From contig JAFUPZ010000028.1 in the NCBI GenBank assembly GCA_017472545.1, positions 1 to 40,819 of the forward strand: a DNA stretch of 40,819 nucleotides, in the 5' to 3' direction. This stretch comes from a bacterium (GTDB lineage: Bacteria > Cyanobacteriota > Vampirovibrionia > Gastranaerophilales > Gastranaerophilaceae). Shown here piece by piece: positions 1 to 7,110 of the stretch. The position numbers and the translations under genes are program-made. The notes beneath the pieces are model-generated. The model was given only the letters and a program-made list of their open reading frames with translations. It had not been told where the DNA came from and did not search any database. The first letter of the stretch is position 1. Every line of letters starts with the position of its first letter.

Positions 1-2898
1 ATTTTCAGAAACCTTAACATCTTTTCCATATACCAAGTCTTGTAACTGATTAAATATAGAATAACTTGGCGGAATAAAATCTAATAATTTTCCTGAAATA
101 TTTAAAAATTCAGAAACATCTTCCTTCATTGTAATTACATCTACAACTGCAATATAGCCAACGCATTCAGCAACTAAATATTTGAATTCATTTTGAGTTA
201 TGCCAACGTAATTTATTGAATTTATTTTCTCATTATCTAAAACATTTAATACGTTATAACCAATATCTAAACAATCATCAAAAGCTCCGATATTGAACAA
301 AATTTTGACATAAATTATAGACATCAACAAGAAATTCAAATCAAAATCTGGAGATGCTGGATCTATTGAAGCATTATCTAATGATGATAAAACTCCGTGA
401 GTTAAATTCATCGCATATAAATAATCACCGTGCTCCATTGCACCTTGAATCATTTTAGTGCAGAGCATAATATATTTATCTAAGCTATGGTTTTTCTGTA
501 AGCTAGCTAATGTTTCTTCCGCAAGTTCTCTTGTTTTACTTGGGTCATATTCAAACATATTATTTGAAACATTTTCATATAAAGATAACTTATATTTTAC
601 TAACTCATCATCTGTCCATTTAGAAGCATATTTATCTAATGATTTCAAAATCTCTGTTGAACAATTCAAATATGATGAAAAATCTCCCATTGATAAGTTA
701 ATATTAGCTAATTTTTCCCATTCTGAAATTATTTTTTGAGTATTTCCTGACAAATCATACAAATAAGCTTTAACAGGACTTGGCATAGAATCTTCATAAA
801 CCAATCTAAACAAATCTTCTGCCACAGCTCCTAAATCTTCAGGCTTGATCACCTCTAACAAACATTTTCTTAAGATTCCATAATTTGGGAAATAAATACA
901 ATTATTGAATGAATACAAGTAGCCCATATTAGCCAATTCTTCACCAATTTTTTGCCAATCTTTTATACCCAAAGAATTGATTGTTTTTTCATCTACTCTA
1001 GTTCCCAACAAGACAAGCATTGTCAAGAATCGAATAGTATCAGCCTCATCTTTCAATAGATTTATGCGACGCATAATCAATTTTTCCAAACCAGATGGAA
1101 TAATAATCGTTTTTGGATTTACCATCATAATAGAATCTTCTGTATATTCATATACTCCAGATTCTACCAAATATTGAATTGCATAATCTAAGAATAACGT
1201 ACTTCCACACGCATATTTTGCAATACGTTGGAAATAAAAATCTGTCATTATATTTTTATAGAAATTAGCATCCGCTCCAACGATAATTTCAAACGGAGTT
1301 GGAGTGAGTGTAACTTCAGTATAATAAGGTCTTGATAGTAAGAAATGAGCCCCTTTATGAAGAGAAAATTCCTTATCATAAGAAACTAAATAACTTATAT
1401 TTAATTCATCAAAATGGTCAAACAATTGTTCTAAAACAAACAATGAACTTGAATCAATTTTTTCAAAATTTTCAATATAAATCAATGTATTAGGAATAGC
1501 TTGTAATAAAGCTAAAAACACATTACAATAATTTTCTCTTGTATCTTCTATATTTTGCATTGGTCTTTGGCTTAATTTAATCAAATCTTTCATCAAGCCA
1601 GCTTTATCTACGTTTGCAAACATTGAAAAATCATTTGTATCAAACAGCTTTTGAGAAATTGTATACTCAAAAATTGATGACGCTAATTCTCTAAAGAATG
1701 AATATGGAGAATACTTCATATCATCATGACAAGTTATCGGAACGATATTGTCATAAATACCCATTTCATCAACTGCTGATAATAGTTTCAGCGTATAAGG
1801 TTGATACATAGCAGAAGCTTTTAATGCCAAAACTCCTTTTGGAACTTGTTGAAGAGTTTGCACAACACAATCCAAGACATTAAAACTTTCAGTCTTAATA
1901 AATGAGCAATTAATTTCTTCAAAATTAATCATCTCAATATCATAAATTTCATCATCAGAAAGTCCATGTTCTTTATGTAATGCATCTTGAGTAATTTTTT
2001 CTTGATCCATCAATGCTGTTTGTACAAAGTTTGGAATTTCAATTTCATCGCTATTAGCTTCCTGATCTTTAAGAGCCTCGTTACGTAAAATATCCCCAAT
2101 ATTAACAAACTCTTTTAAATCCATCTCATAAAATCTTTTCATAACACCATCAACAAGTGCAGAATTCAAAGATTCCATTTTGTAATGTCCATTATAAAAA
2201 TCATAGAAGTTTTCATCCGTAATAACTTGGAATGAATCCAAAGCCTTCATTTCTTTTGAAGCACTTTGGTAAACCATATTTGCGTGAAATCTTGTATCTA
2301 TGTCATAAGGGTTTTTATCAGCATCTCGCTTCATGATAGTAAAGTTACATTTTAACCCTACCCCTTTTTTCTTCAATAATTTCACGTTTAATTTTGTAAT
2401 TATATTTAAAAGTTCAATAGTTGCTAATACCGCAGAATTAGCAGAGGCAGACAAAGTATAATCTTTGTTAAACCTAATTATATAAACATCATTATTTATA
2501 ATTTGACGTCTTACATTTAGAGATTGAACATAAGTTGCAATCAAGGCATCCAAATTTGTTCTAAATTTTTGATAAAGTTGATTTGAACCCAATTTAGCTT
2601 TTACAACATCACTATTTGGAAAATCTATTCTTAATACAGCAAAACTATCTGTGTTAGACTCACCTAAAACTGCACTAATCTCGTTATTGTAACCACACTT
2701 GATACATTTTTGATTTTTCATCAAATTTATCTTGCCACATTTAGAACATTTTGTAACAAGAATTTCACCACATTTTTTACAAGTATTTTTTGAGTTTACA
2801 GTCTTACAAACAGGACAAACGATTTTGAGTACCTTCTTACAATTCGGGCACACCATCGCATTTTTATTTATCTCTGCTCCGCATTTTGGACATTCCAT
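1..2898 (-). CDS. Zinc-ribbon, cyclase-like, STAND-ATPase-like regulator (partial, 966 residues seen)
   Basis: An open frame runs from an ATG at 2898 to the window edge with no stop, so the 3' end is missing. Residues 1-70 carry twelve cysteines in three CxxC pairs-of-pairs (C3/C6/C17/C20, C28/C31/C40/C43, C51/C54/C65/C68), i.e. three zinc ribbons. Residues ~80-260 look like a class III nucleotide-cyclase fold: LRID and NNDVYIIRF fit the two metal-Asp strands, but the usual N..R catalytic motif has no clear match. Residues ~330-500 resemble the ATPase part of cyclase-ATPase-TPR regulators. A Walker-B-like strand (LIYIENFEKIDSSSL, ~473-487) is visible, but where the P-loop should be (~347-366) there is no GxxxxGKS/T. 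The rest is helical and TPR-like. It is probably a cytosolic signalling or scaffold protein; enzyme activity is doubtful. Domain assignment is by eye. Confidence 0.7.
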   Translation of the reverse strand, partial: MECPKCGAEINKNAMVCPNCKKVLKIVCPVCKTVNSKNTCKKCGEILVTKCSKCGKINLMKNQKCIKCGYNNEISAVLGESNTDSFAVLRIDFPNSDVVKAKLGSNQLYQKFRTNLDALIATYVQSLNVRRQIINNDVYIIRFNKDYTLSASANSAVLATIELLNIITKLNVKLLKKKGVGLKCNFTIMKRDADKNPYDIDTRFHANMVYQSASKEMKALDSFQVITDENFYDFYNGHYKMESLNSALVDGVMKRFYEMDLKEFVNIGDILRNEALKDQEANSDEIEIPNFVQTALMDQEKITQDALHKEHGLSDDEIYDIEMINFEEINCSFIKTESFNVLDCVVQTLQQVPKGVLALKASAMYQPYTLKLLSAVDEMGIYDNIVPITCHDDMKYSPYSFFRELASSIFEYTISQKLFDTNDFSMFANVDKAGLMKDLIKLSQRPMQNIEDTRENYCNVFLALLQAIPNTLIYIENFEKIDSSSLFVLEQLFDHFDELNISYLVSYDKEFSLHKGAHFLLSRPYYTEVTLTPTPFEIIVGADANFYKNIMTDFYFQRIAKYACGSTLFLDYAIQYLVESGVYEYTEDSIMMVNPKTIIIPSGLEKLIMRRINLLKDEADTIRFLTMLVLLGTRVDEKTINSLGIKDWQKIGEELANMGYLYSFNNCIYFPNYGILRKCLLEVIKPEDLGAVAEDLFRLVYEDSMPSPVKAYLYDLSGNTQKIISEWEKLANINLSMGDFSSYLNCSTEILKSLDKYASKWTDDELVKYKLSLYENVSNNMFEYDPSKTRELAEETLASLQKNHSLDKYIMLCTKMIQGAMEHGDYLYAMNLTHGVLSSLDNASIDPASPDFDLNFLLMSIIYVKILFNIGAFDDCLDIGYNVLNVLDNEKINSINYVGITQNEFKYLVAECVGYIAVVDVITMKEDVSEFLNISGKLLDFIPPSYSIFNQLQDLVYGKDVKVSEN

Positions 2899-2904
2899 AC
2901 CTGA

Positions 2905-2910
2905 ATTATA
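2905..2910 (-). promoter_or_regulatory. Extended -10 promoter element (TGCTATAAT) 6 nt before the ATG
   Basis: TATAAT preceded by TGC on the minus strand ends 6 nt before the start codon of the zinc-ribbon gene. Transcription would start at or next to the ATG, and no Shine-Dalgarno is present. The -35 match is poor, as expected for an extended -10 promoter. Confidence 0.55.
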
Positions 2911-3002
2911 GCATAGGTAGGTAATTTTAAACTAATTCAAAAAGAGGATATTCGAAAAAAAAATTTTTGCTTAACTGTATGTAAAAATTTTTGCTTTCTT
3001 TC

Positions 3003-3030
3003 TTGTACAAAAAAATTTTAACTTTAAAAT
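3003..3030 (+). promoter_or_regulatory. Sigma-70-type promoter for the drug exporter
   Basis: TTGTAC (3003-3008), 16-nt spacer, TAAAAT (3025-3030). It is followed by a leader with AGGAAGAG just before the ATG at 3055. The spacer lies in very A/T-rich DNA, so the match is moderate. Confidence 0.4.
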
Positions 3031-3054
3031 TAAATCATACCCTTAGGAAGAGAT

Positions 3055-4608
3055 ATGGAAAAGATAGTCGAAGAAAAACAATGGAAACCCAAAGCTAGCC
3101 TTGCAATGATTACAATTGCCGTTATGATTGCGACATTTGTTGAAGTTTTAAATACATCAATTGCAAACGTAGCCTTAAAAAGTATCGCTGGCAGTTATTC
3201 TATTTCCGATGATGAAAGTTTGTGGATTGTCACCATATTCTTGATTGCATGTAGCGTACTATTACCTGCGACAGACTGGTGTTGTAGAGTAATCGGAAGA
3301 AAAAAATTCTTTTTACTTTGCGTTGCAACATTTGGAATCTCTGCTGCGGTCTGCGGTATGGCTCCAAGTTTTGAAGTAATGATTATAGGTAGAATTTTTC
3401 AAGGTCTTGGAGGGGGTTGTATTATCCCATTATCACAGGCAATTCTTCTAGAAAGTTATCCAAAAAGTGAACACGGAAAAGCAATGGCTATTTTCTCTTC
3501 AGGGATAACAATTGCACCTATTATTGGTCCAATTGTCGGAGGATGGTTAACCACAAATTACTCTTGGAACTATGTATTTTTTATCAGTTTACCATTCTGT
3601 ATAGCTGCATTCATTATGATTTCTATGTTTATCGAAGATCCTCCATATTTAAAAGTTATTGGACTCCATAAAATAGATTATATAGGTTTAATTTTACTTA
3701 TAATTTGGATTGCATCATTCCAAGTTATGGTTGATAACGGTCAAAAAAATGGTTGGTTTGACTCAAGCTATATCTGTAAATTAGGAATAACAAGTTTAAT
3801 CGCATTCATTGCATTGATTTGGTGGGAATTGAGAGCAAAAAGTCCATTACTTGATTTAAAAATATTCAAAAATTGGAACTTTACTTTCGGTACAATAATT
3901 TTGACAATAACCTTCGCAATTGCTTATGGAACAATCGCGATACTACCTCAATTCTTGCAAAGACTAATGGGATACACTTCATATTTAAGCGGACTTGCCG
4001 CAGGACCAATGGGTGTTGGATCAGTTATGGCAGTAATCTTTACTGGTGCAACAACGAAAATTATGGATCTTAGACATCAAACGTTTCTTGGTTTATCCAT
4101 TTTTGCAATCGGATGTTTTATGTTCTCAGAATTAAACTTGGCGATTGCAATTAACAATGTAATTATTCCAAACATCGTACTTGGTGCAGGTTTAACAATG
4201 GTAATTATTCCAACTACTACCATTTTATTCTCAACTGTTAAAAATACAGAAATGACAAACGCATCAAGTGTTCAAAACTTAATCAAAAACGTAGGTTGCG
4301 CAGTTGGAACATCTTCAGTTGGGGTTTTTGTTTCTAGATTTTCACAAATTCACCAAACTTATTTGGTAGATAGAATGACAGCCCTAAACTCATCATTTGC
4401 AGGAAAACTTAGCGCAATGGTAGGTTCTTTTGTACAGATGGGTCATGATGTAATTACAGCAGAAAAAATGGCATATATTTCTATATACCATCAACTTATG
4501 CAACAAGCTACATTAAGCGCATTTATGACATCATATAGAACTTATGCGATTATTGTTGTTTGCGTGTTACCACTAGTTTTCTTACTTAAAAAAGTAAAAC
4601 AGGGATAA
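3055..4608 (+). CDS. MFS drug exporter, DHA2 (EmrB/QacA) family
   Basis: The 517-residue polytopic membrane protein has about 14 hydrophobic segments, the usual size and topology of DHA2 proton-driven multidrug exporters. Visible family signatures are the first helix LNTSIANVALKSIA, the motif-A loop (DWCCRVIGRKK), GRIFQGLGGGCIIPLSQA, and motif C (APIIGPIVGGW), which marks antiporters. The ATG follows AGGAAGAG. EmrB homologues often sit next to an EmrA-type membrane-fusion protein; none is adjacent here, because the next gene is ruvB behind its own promoter. The partner may be elsewhere or it may act alone. The substrate cannot be read from the sequence. Confidence 0.9.
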   Translation: MEKIVEEKQWKPKASLAMITIAVMIATFVEVLNTSIANVALKSIAGSYSISDDESLWIVTIFLIACSVLLPATDWCCRVIGRKKFFLLCVATFGISAAVCGMAPSFEVMIIGRIFQGLGGGCIIPLSQAILLESYPKSEHGKAMAIFSSGITIAPIIGPIVGGWLTTNYSWNYVFFISLPFCIAAFIMISMFIEDPPYLKVIGLHKIDYIGLILLIIWIASFQVMVDNGQKNGWFDSSYICKLGITSLIAFIALIWWELRAKSPLLDLKIFKNWNFTFGTIILTITFAIAYGTIAILPQFLQRLMGYTSYLSGLAAGPMGVGSVMAVIFTGATTKIMDLRHQTFLGLSIFAIGCFMFSELNLAIAINNVIIPNIVLGAGLTMVIIPTTTILFSTVKNTEMTNASSVQNLIKNVGCAVGTSSVGVFVSRFSQIHQTYLVDRMTALNSSFAGKLSAMVGSFVQMGHDVITAEKMAYISIYHQLMQQATLSAFMTSYRTYAIIVVCVLPLVFLLKKVKQG

Positions 4609-4621
4609 TAAAGCGGTAAAC

Positions 4622-4651
4622 TTTACAGACCCCAATCGTTTATGCTATGAT
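4622..4651 (+). promoter_or_regulatory. Sigma-70-type promoter for ruvB
   Basis: TTTACA (4622-4627), 18-nt spacer ending in TGC, TATGAT (4646-4651). A GAGGAGAG ribosome binding site follows before the ATG at 4673, so ruvB is transcribed separately from the exporter and is conventionally led. Confidence 0.6.
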
Positions 4652-4672
4652 ACAAATAGATAGAGGAGAGAT

Positions 4673-5743
4673 ATGAGTATTATTGCTGACGATAATGATT
4701 TTGAAAGCATAAAAACAACAGATAAAAAAAATCCTGTTGTTAAACCTGAAGCAATAGATTTGGACAAAAACTTTGAAAACTGTATTCGTCCAAAATCTTT
4801 CGATACATATATCGGTCAATCAGGGTTAAAAGATACACTAAAAATCACTATTGAAGCTGCAAAAAAAAGAGAACAGCCTCTTGATCACTTATTATTTTAT
4901 GGTCCACCTGGACTTGGGAAAACCACTCTAGCAGGAGTAATTGCTCAAGAAATGGGTGTTGATATAAAAATAACTTCAGCTCCAGCACTTGAAAGACCTC
5001 GTGATATTATCGGAATTTTAATGTCATTACAGGGCGGAGAAATTTTATTCATAGACGAAATTCACAGATTAAATAAAGTTGCAGAAGAAATTTTGTATCC
5101 TGCAATGGAAGACTTTTACCTTGACATGACAACAGGTAAAAGCCAAACAGTTAAAACATTGAGGGTTCCACTACCAAAATTCACACTTATTGGTGCGACA
5201 ACAAAAGCTGGCGAACTTTCTGGACCATTAAGAGATAGATTTGGAATTATTCATAGACTTGAATTTTATTCAGAAGAAGAATTAGCTCAAGTAATTAAAC
5301 GTACTGCAGGAATTTTAAATATTGAGATAGATACAAAAGGTGCACACGCAATTGCTCGAAGATCTCGTGGAACACCACGTATCGCAAACAGACTTATCAA
5401 ACGTGTAAGTGATTATGCGTTGGTAAAATATAATGGGAAAATAACTCAAGACATCGCAAATGAATCACTCGATATTCTAAAAATTGACGAATTTGGACTT
5501 GATACAACAGACCGCAATCTTTTAAAATTAATCATTGAAAAATATGATGGTGGACCTGTTGGGGTTGAAACAATTGCAGCAGCCATCGGTGAAGATGTTA
5601 GAACAATTGAAGATGTTTGTGAACCATTTTTATTACAAGCAGGATTGCTACAAAGAACCCCACGCGGAAGAAAAGTTTCTCCTGCTACCTACAGACACTT
5701 AGGATATAAAACGAAAAACACAGCTCAACAAAGTTTGTTCTAA
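4673..5743 (+). CDS. ruvB: Holliday junction branch migration ATPase RuvB
   Basis: 356 residues. RuvB is the hexameric AAA+ motor that drives branch migration with RuvA during recombination and repair. Visible are Walker A GPPGLGKT (77-84), Walker [11 protein letters not shown], sensor-1 region [20 protein letters not shown], the sensor-2 arginine region GTPRIANRL, and the C-terminal winged-helix end ([14 protein letters not shown]). The N-terminus is about 15 residues longer than in E. coli, which does not disturb the core. The start is fixed by GAGGAGAG upstream of ATG 4673. ruvA and ruvC are not beside it. Confidence 0.97.
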   Translation: MSIIADDNDFESIKTTDKKNPVVKPEAIDLDKNFENCIRPKSFDTYIGQSGLKDTLKITIEAAKKREQPLDHLLFYGPPGLGKTTLAGVIAQEMGVDIKITSAPALERPRDIIGILMSLQGGEILFIDEIHRLNKVAEEILYPAMEDFYLDMTTGKSQTVKTLRVPLPKFTLIGATTKAGELSGPLRDRFGIIHRLEFYSEEELAQVIKRTAGILNIEIDTKGAHAIARRSRGTPRIANRLIKRVSDYALVKYNGKITQDIANESLDILKIDEFGLDTTDRNLLKLIIEKYDGGPVGVETIAAAIGEDVRTIEDVCEPFLLQAGLLQRTPRGRKVSPATYRHLGYKTKNTAQQSLF

Positions 5744-5754
5744 AATAGTTCTAA

Positions 5755-6654
5755 TTAAGAACGTTTGTAGTGCTCATAAGTTTTAGTTGAATATATGGAC
5801 TTTATCTTTCCAAAACAGTCCATAAATTTTAAAATGCACTTATTCTTCAAATCCACATTCCATAAAGATAACAATGCCAACACTGAAAATACAATTTGGT
5901 CAAAAATAATTTTTATCAAAGTTTTATCAAATTGATTTTTTCCATTCTTTTTAGCTAAAAATATTTTCAAATAACCATTGTTAACTGCTCTATCTATTTT
6001 CCATTCCATAGTTTCACGATTTGATGGAATTATGTCATATAACAATTCCTTGTTACACCAAACAAACTTATACCCTTTAGCACTGGCACGAGATGAAAAA
6101 TCTATATCCTCCCCTGTCATCAAACCAAAATTTTCGTCAAACCAAATATCCGAGTCTTTCATTATTTTTGTCGAAAAAATCACACTATTTGTGCAGAAAA
6201 CTTTTCTAACAGAACCCTGTTTTCTTCTTTTGTAATTACTTGGAATAATTTGTTTAACCCCATCAATTACAGGGGTCGGATAACTTGTTGCTCCATCTGC
6301 CTCAAACAAAATCATTGTGTTGTACAATTCATCAAGCCACACAGGTGTTGGGTATTCATCATCATCCAAAAACGCAACATAATCAGCATCAATTTCAACA
6401 GCTTTCTTGAGTACAACATTGCGAACTGCCCCAATACTTTTTTTAGATTCATGTTCATAATAAATATCAAATGGAAAAATCTCTCTAATCTTCTCATAAA
6501 TCTGATATGCCCTTTTATCAGGATTATTATCTGATATGACTACCCTGATTTGACAATCTTTTGGGACCATCAAATTAGCAATACTTTTCAAACAATTATC
6601 CAATAATTCATTTCGATTGTAAGTTCCAACACCTATCAAAATTATCTTATCCAT
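5755..6654 (-). CDS. Glycosyltransferase family 2
   Basis: 299 residues from the preferred ATG at 6654 (MDKIILIGVGTYNR...); a longer frame to 6693 would run through the promoter. This is a GT-A fold transferase: the N-terminal strand IILIGVGTYNRNELLDNCL, VVISDNNP, and the DxD-type metal/nucleotide-sugar site YVAFLDDDEYP are typical of inverting GT2 enzymes. A GEDIDFSSRA motif supplies the likely catalytic acidic residues. A hydrophobic stretch near the C-terminus (FSVLALLSLWNV) suggests membrane association. It probably adds a sugar to a surface polysaccharide or glycan; donor and acceptor are unknown. It converges on ruvB with an 11-bp gap. Confidence 0.85.
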   Translation of the reverse strand: MDKIILIGVGTYNRNELLDNCLKSIANLMVPKDCQIRVVISDNNPDKRAYQIYEKIREIFPFDIYYEHESKKSIGAVRNVVLKKAVEIDADYVAFLDDDEYPTPVWLDELYNTMILFEADGATSYPTPVIDGVKQIIPSNYKRRKQGSVRKVFCTNSVIFSTKIMKDSDIWFDENFGLMTGEDIDFSSRASAKGYKFVWCNKELLYDIIPSNRETMEWKIDRAVNNGYLKIFLAKKNGKNQFDKTLIKIIFDQIVFSVLALLSLWNVDLKNKCILKFMDCFGKIKSIYSTKTYEHYKRS

Positions 6655-6664
6655 CACAACACCA

Positions 6665-6693
6665 AATATCTTGACAACGTTTATTCCAATCAA
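6665..6693 (-). promoter_or_regulatory. Promoter for the glycosyltransferase
   Basis: On the minus strand: TTGATT (6688-6693), exact 17-nt spacer, GATATT (6665-6670). The -10 ends 10 nt before ATG 6654, predicting a leader of only a few nucleotides and supporting the shorter start. Confidence 0.45.
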
Positions 6694-6747
6694 TTATTTC
6701 AAAAGAAAATAAACATACCATTCGCCACATAGGCAATATTTGCAATT

Positions 6748-6790
6748 CTACATGTTCTCGATTGAGAACATGTAGTTCTCATATTAGAAC
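6748..6790. promoter_or_regulatory. Two tandem inverted-repeat operators over the XRE regulator promoter
   Basis: Site 1 (6748-6775) is a perfect 12-bp inverted repeat CTACATGTTCTC/GAGAACATGTAG around GATT. Site 2 (6775-6790) repeats its core as GTTCT-N6-AGAAC. The two centres are 21 bp apart, two helical turns, so dimers would sit on the same DNA face. A plausible promoter (TTGAGA 6762-6767, 17-nt spacer, TAGAAC 6785-6790) has its -35 inside site 1 and its -10 inside site 2, so binding should repress the adjacent XRE gene. Confidence 0.65.
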
Positions 6791-6794
6791 AATA

Positions 6795-7064
6795 ATGAGT
6801 AATATGCAAGACAAAAAATTAAAATTTCAGAATTCACTCGCTAAGATTATTAAAAAACATCGACAAAATTTACAACTTTCGATGACAAAAACATCTGATG
6901 AAATTGGACTTACCAAATCAATTTGGTCTAATGTTGAAGCTGGAAATCGCGATCCACAATTAACCACAATTTGGAGAATGGCAGAGGCTCTCAACGTTCC
7001 ACTATCCAAAATTATTCTTGAACTTGAAAACGAACTTGGTGAAGATTATTTTTTAGAAAACTAA
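6795..7064 (+). CDS. XRE-family helix-turn-helix transcriptional regulator
   Basis: 89 residues from ATG 6795 (ATG 6804 would give 86). The frame extends upstream to 6762, but that start lies inside the operator palindrome and adds an unlikely peptide. A single Cro/C1-type HTH domain fills the protein: KIIKKHRQNLQLSMTKTSDE (helices 1-2), IGLTKSIWSNVEAGNRDPQL (recognition helix region), then IWRMAEALNVPLSKII. The acidic tail (ELENELGEDYF) has no second domain. It is flanked by recG (+) and the glycosyltransferase (-), with the tandem operators directly in front, which suggests autoregulation. Targets other than itself and perhaps the divergent glycosyltransferase are unknown. Confidence 0.85.
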   Translation: MSNMQDKKLKFQNSLAKIIKKHRQNLQLSMTKTSDEIGLTKSIWSNVEAGNRDPQLTTIWRMAEALNVPLSKIILELENELGEDYFLEN

Positions 7065-7074
7065 ACTACACAAA

Positions 7075-7103
7075 TTGTCTTATCCTCTATCTTGATGTAG
7101 AAT
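7075..7103 (+). promoter_or_regulatory. Promoter for recG, predicted leaderless transcript
   Basis: TTGTCT (7075-7080), exact 17-nt spacer, TAGAAT (7098-7103), then 7 nt to the recG ATG at 7111. No Shine-Dalgarno precedes the start, so the mRNA should begin at or next to the start codon. Confidence 0.6.
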
Positions 7104-7110
7104 TACTACT

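Noticed and set aside
458-1177. Two plus-strand open frames near the left edge
   Set aside because: They lie opposite the long minus-strand regulator, with no ribosome site and no recognisable content.
2960-3000. Tandem AAAAATTTTTGCTT-like repeat before the exporter
   Set aside because: Two imperfect copies in an A/T tract; no evidence beyond low complexity.
5748-5762. GTTCT-N5-AGAAC inverted repeat near the ruvB and glycosyltransferase ends, similar to the XRE operators
   Set aside because: Spacer is 5, not 6, and it covers the glycosyltransferase stop codon with no promoter nearby; most likely chance.
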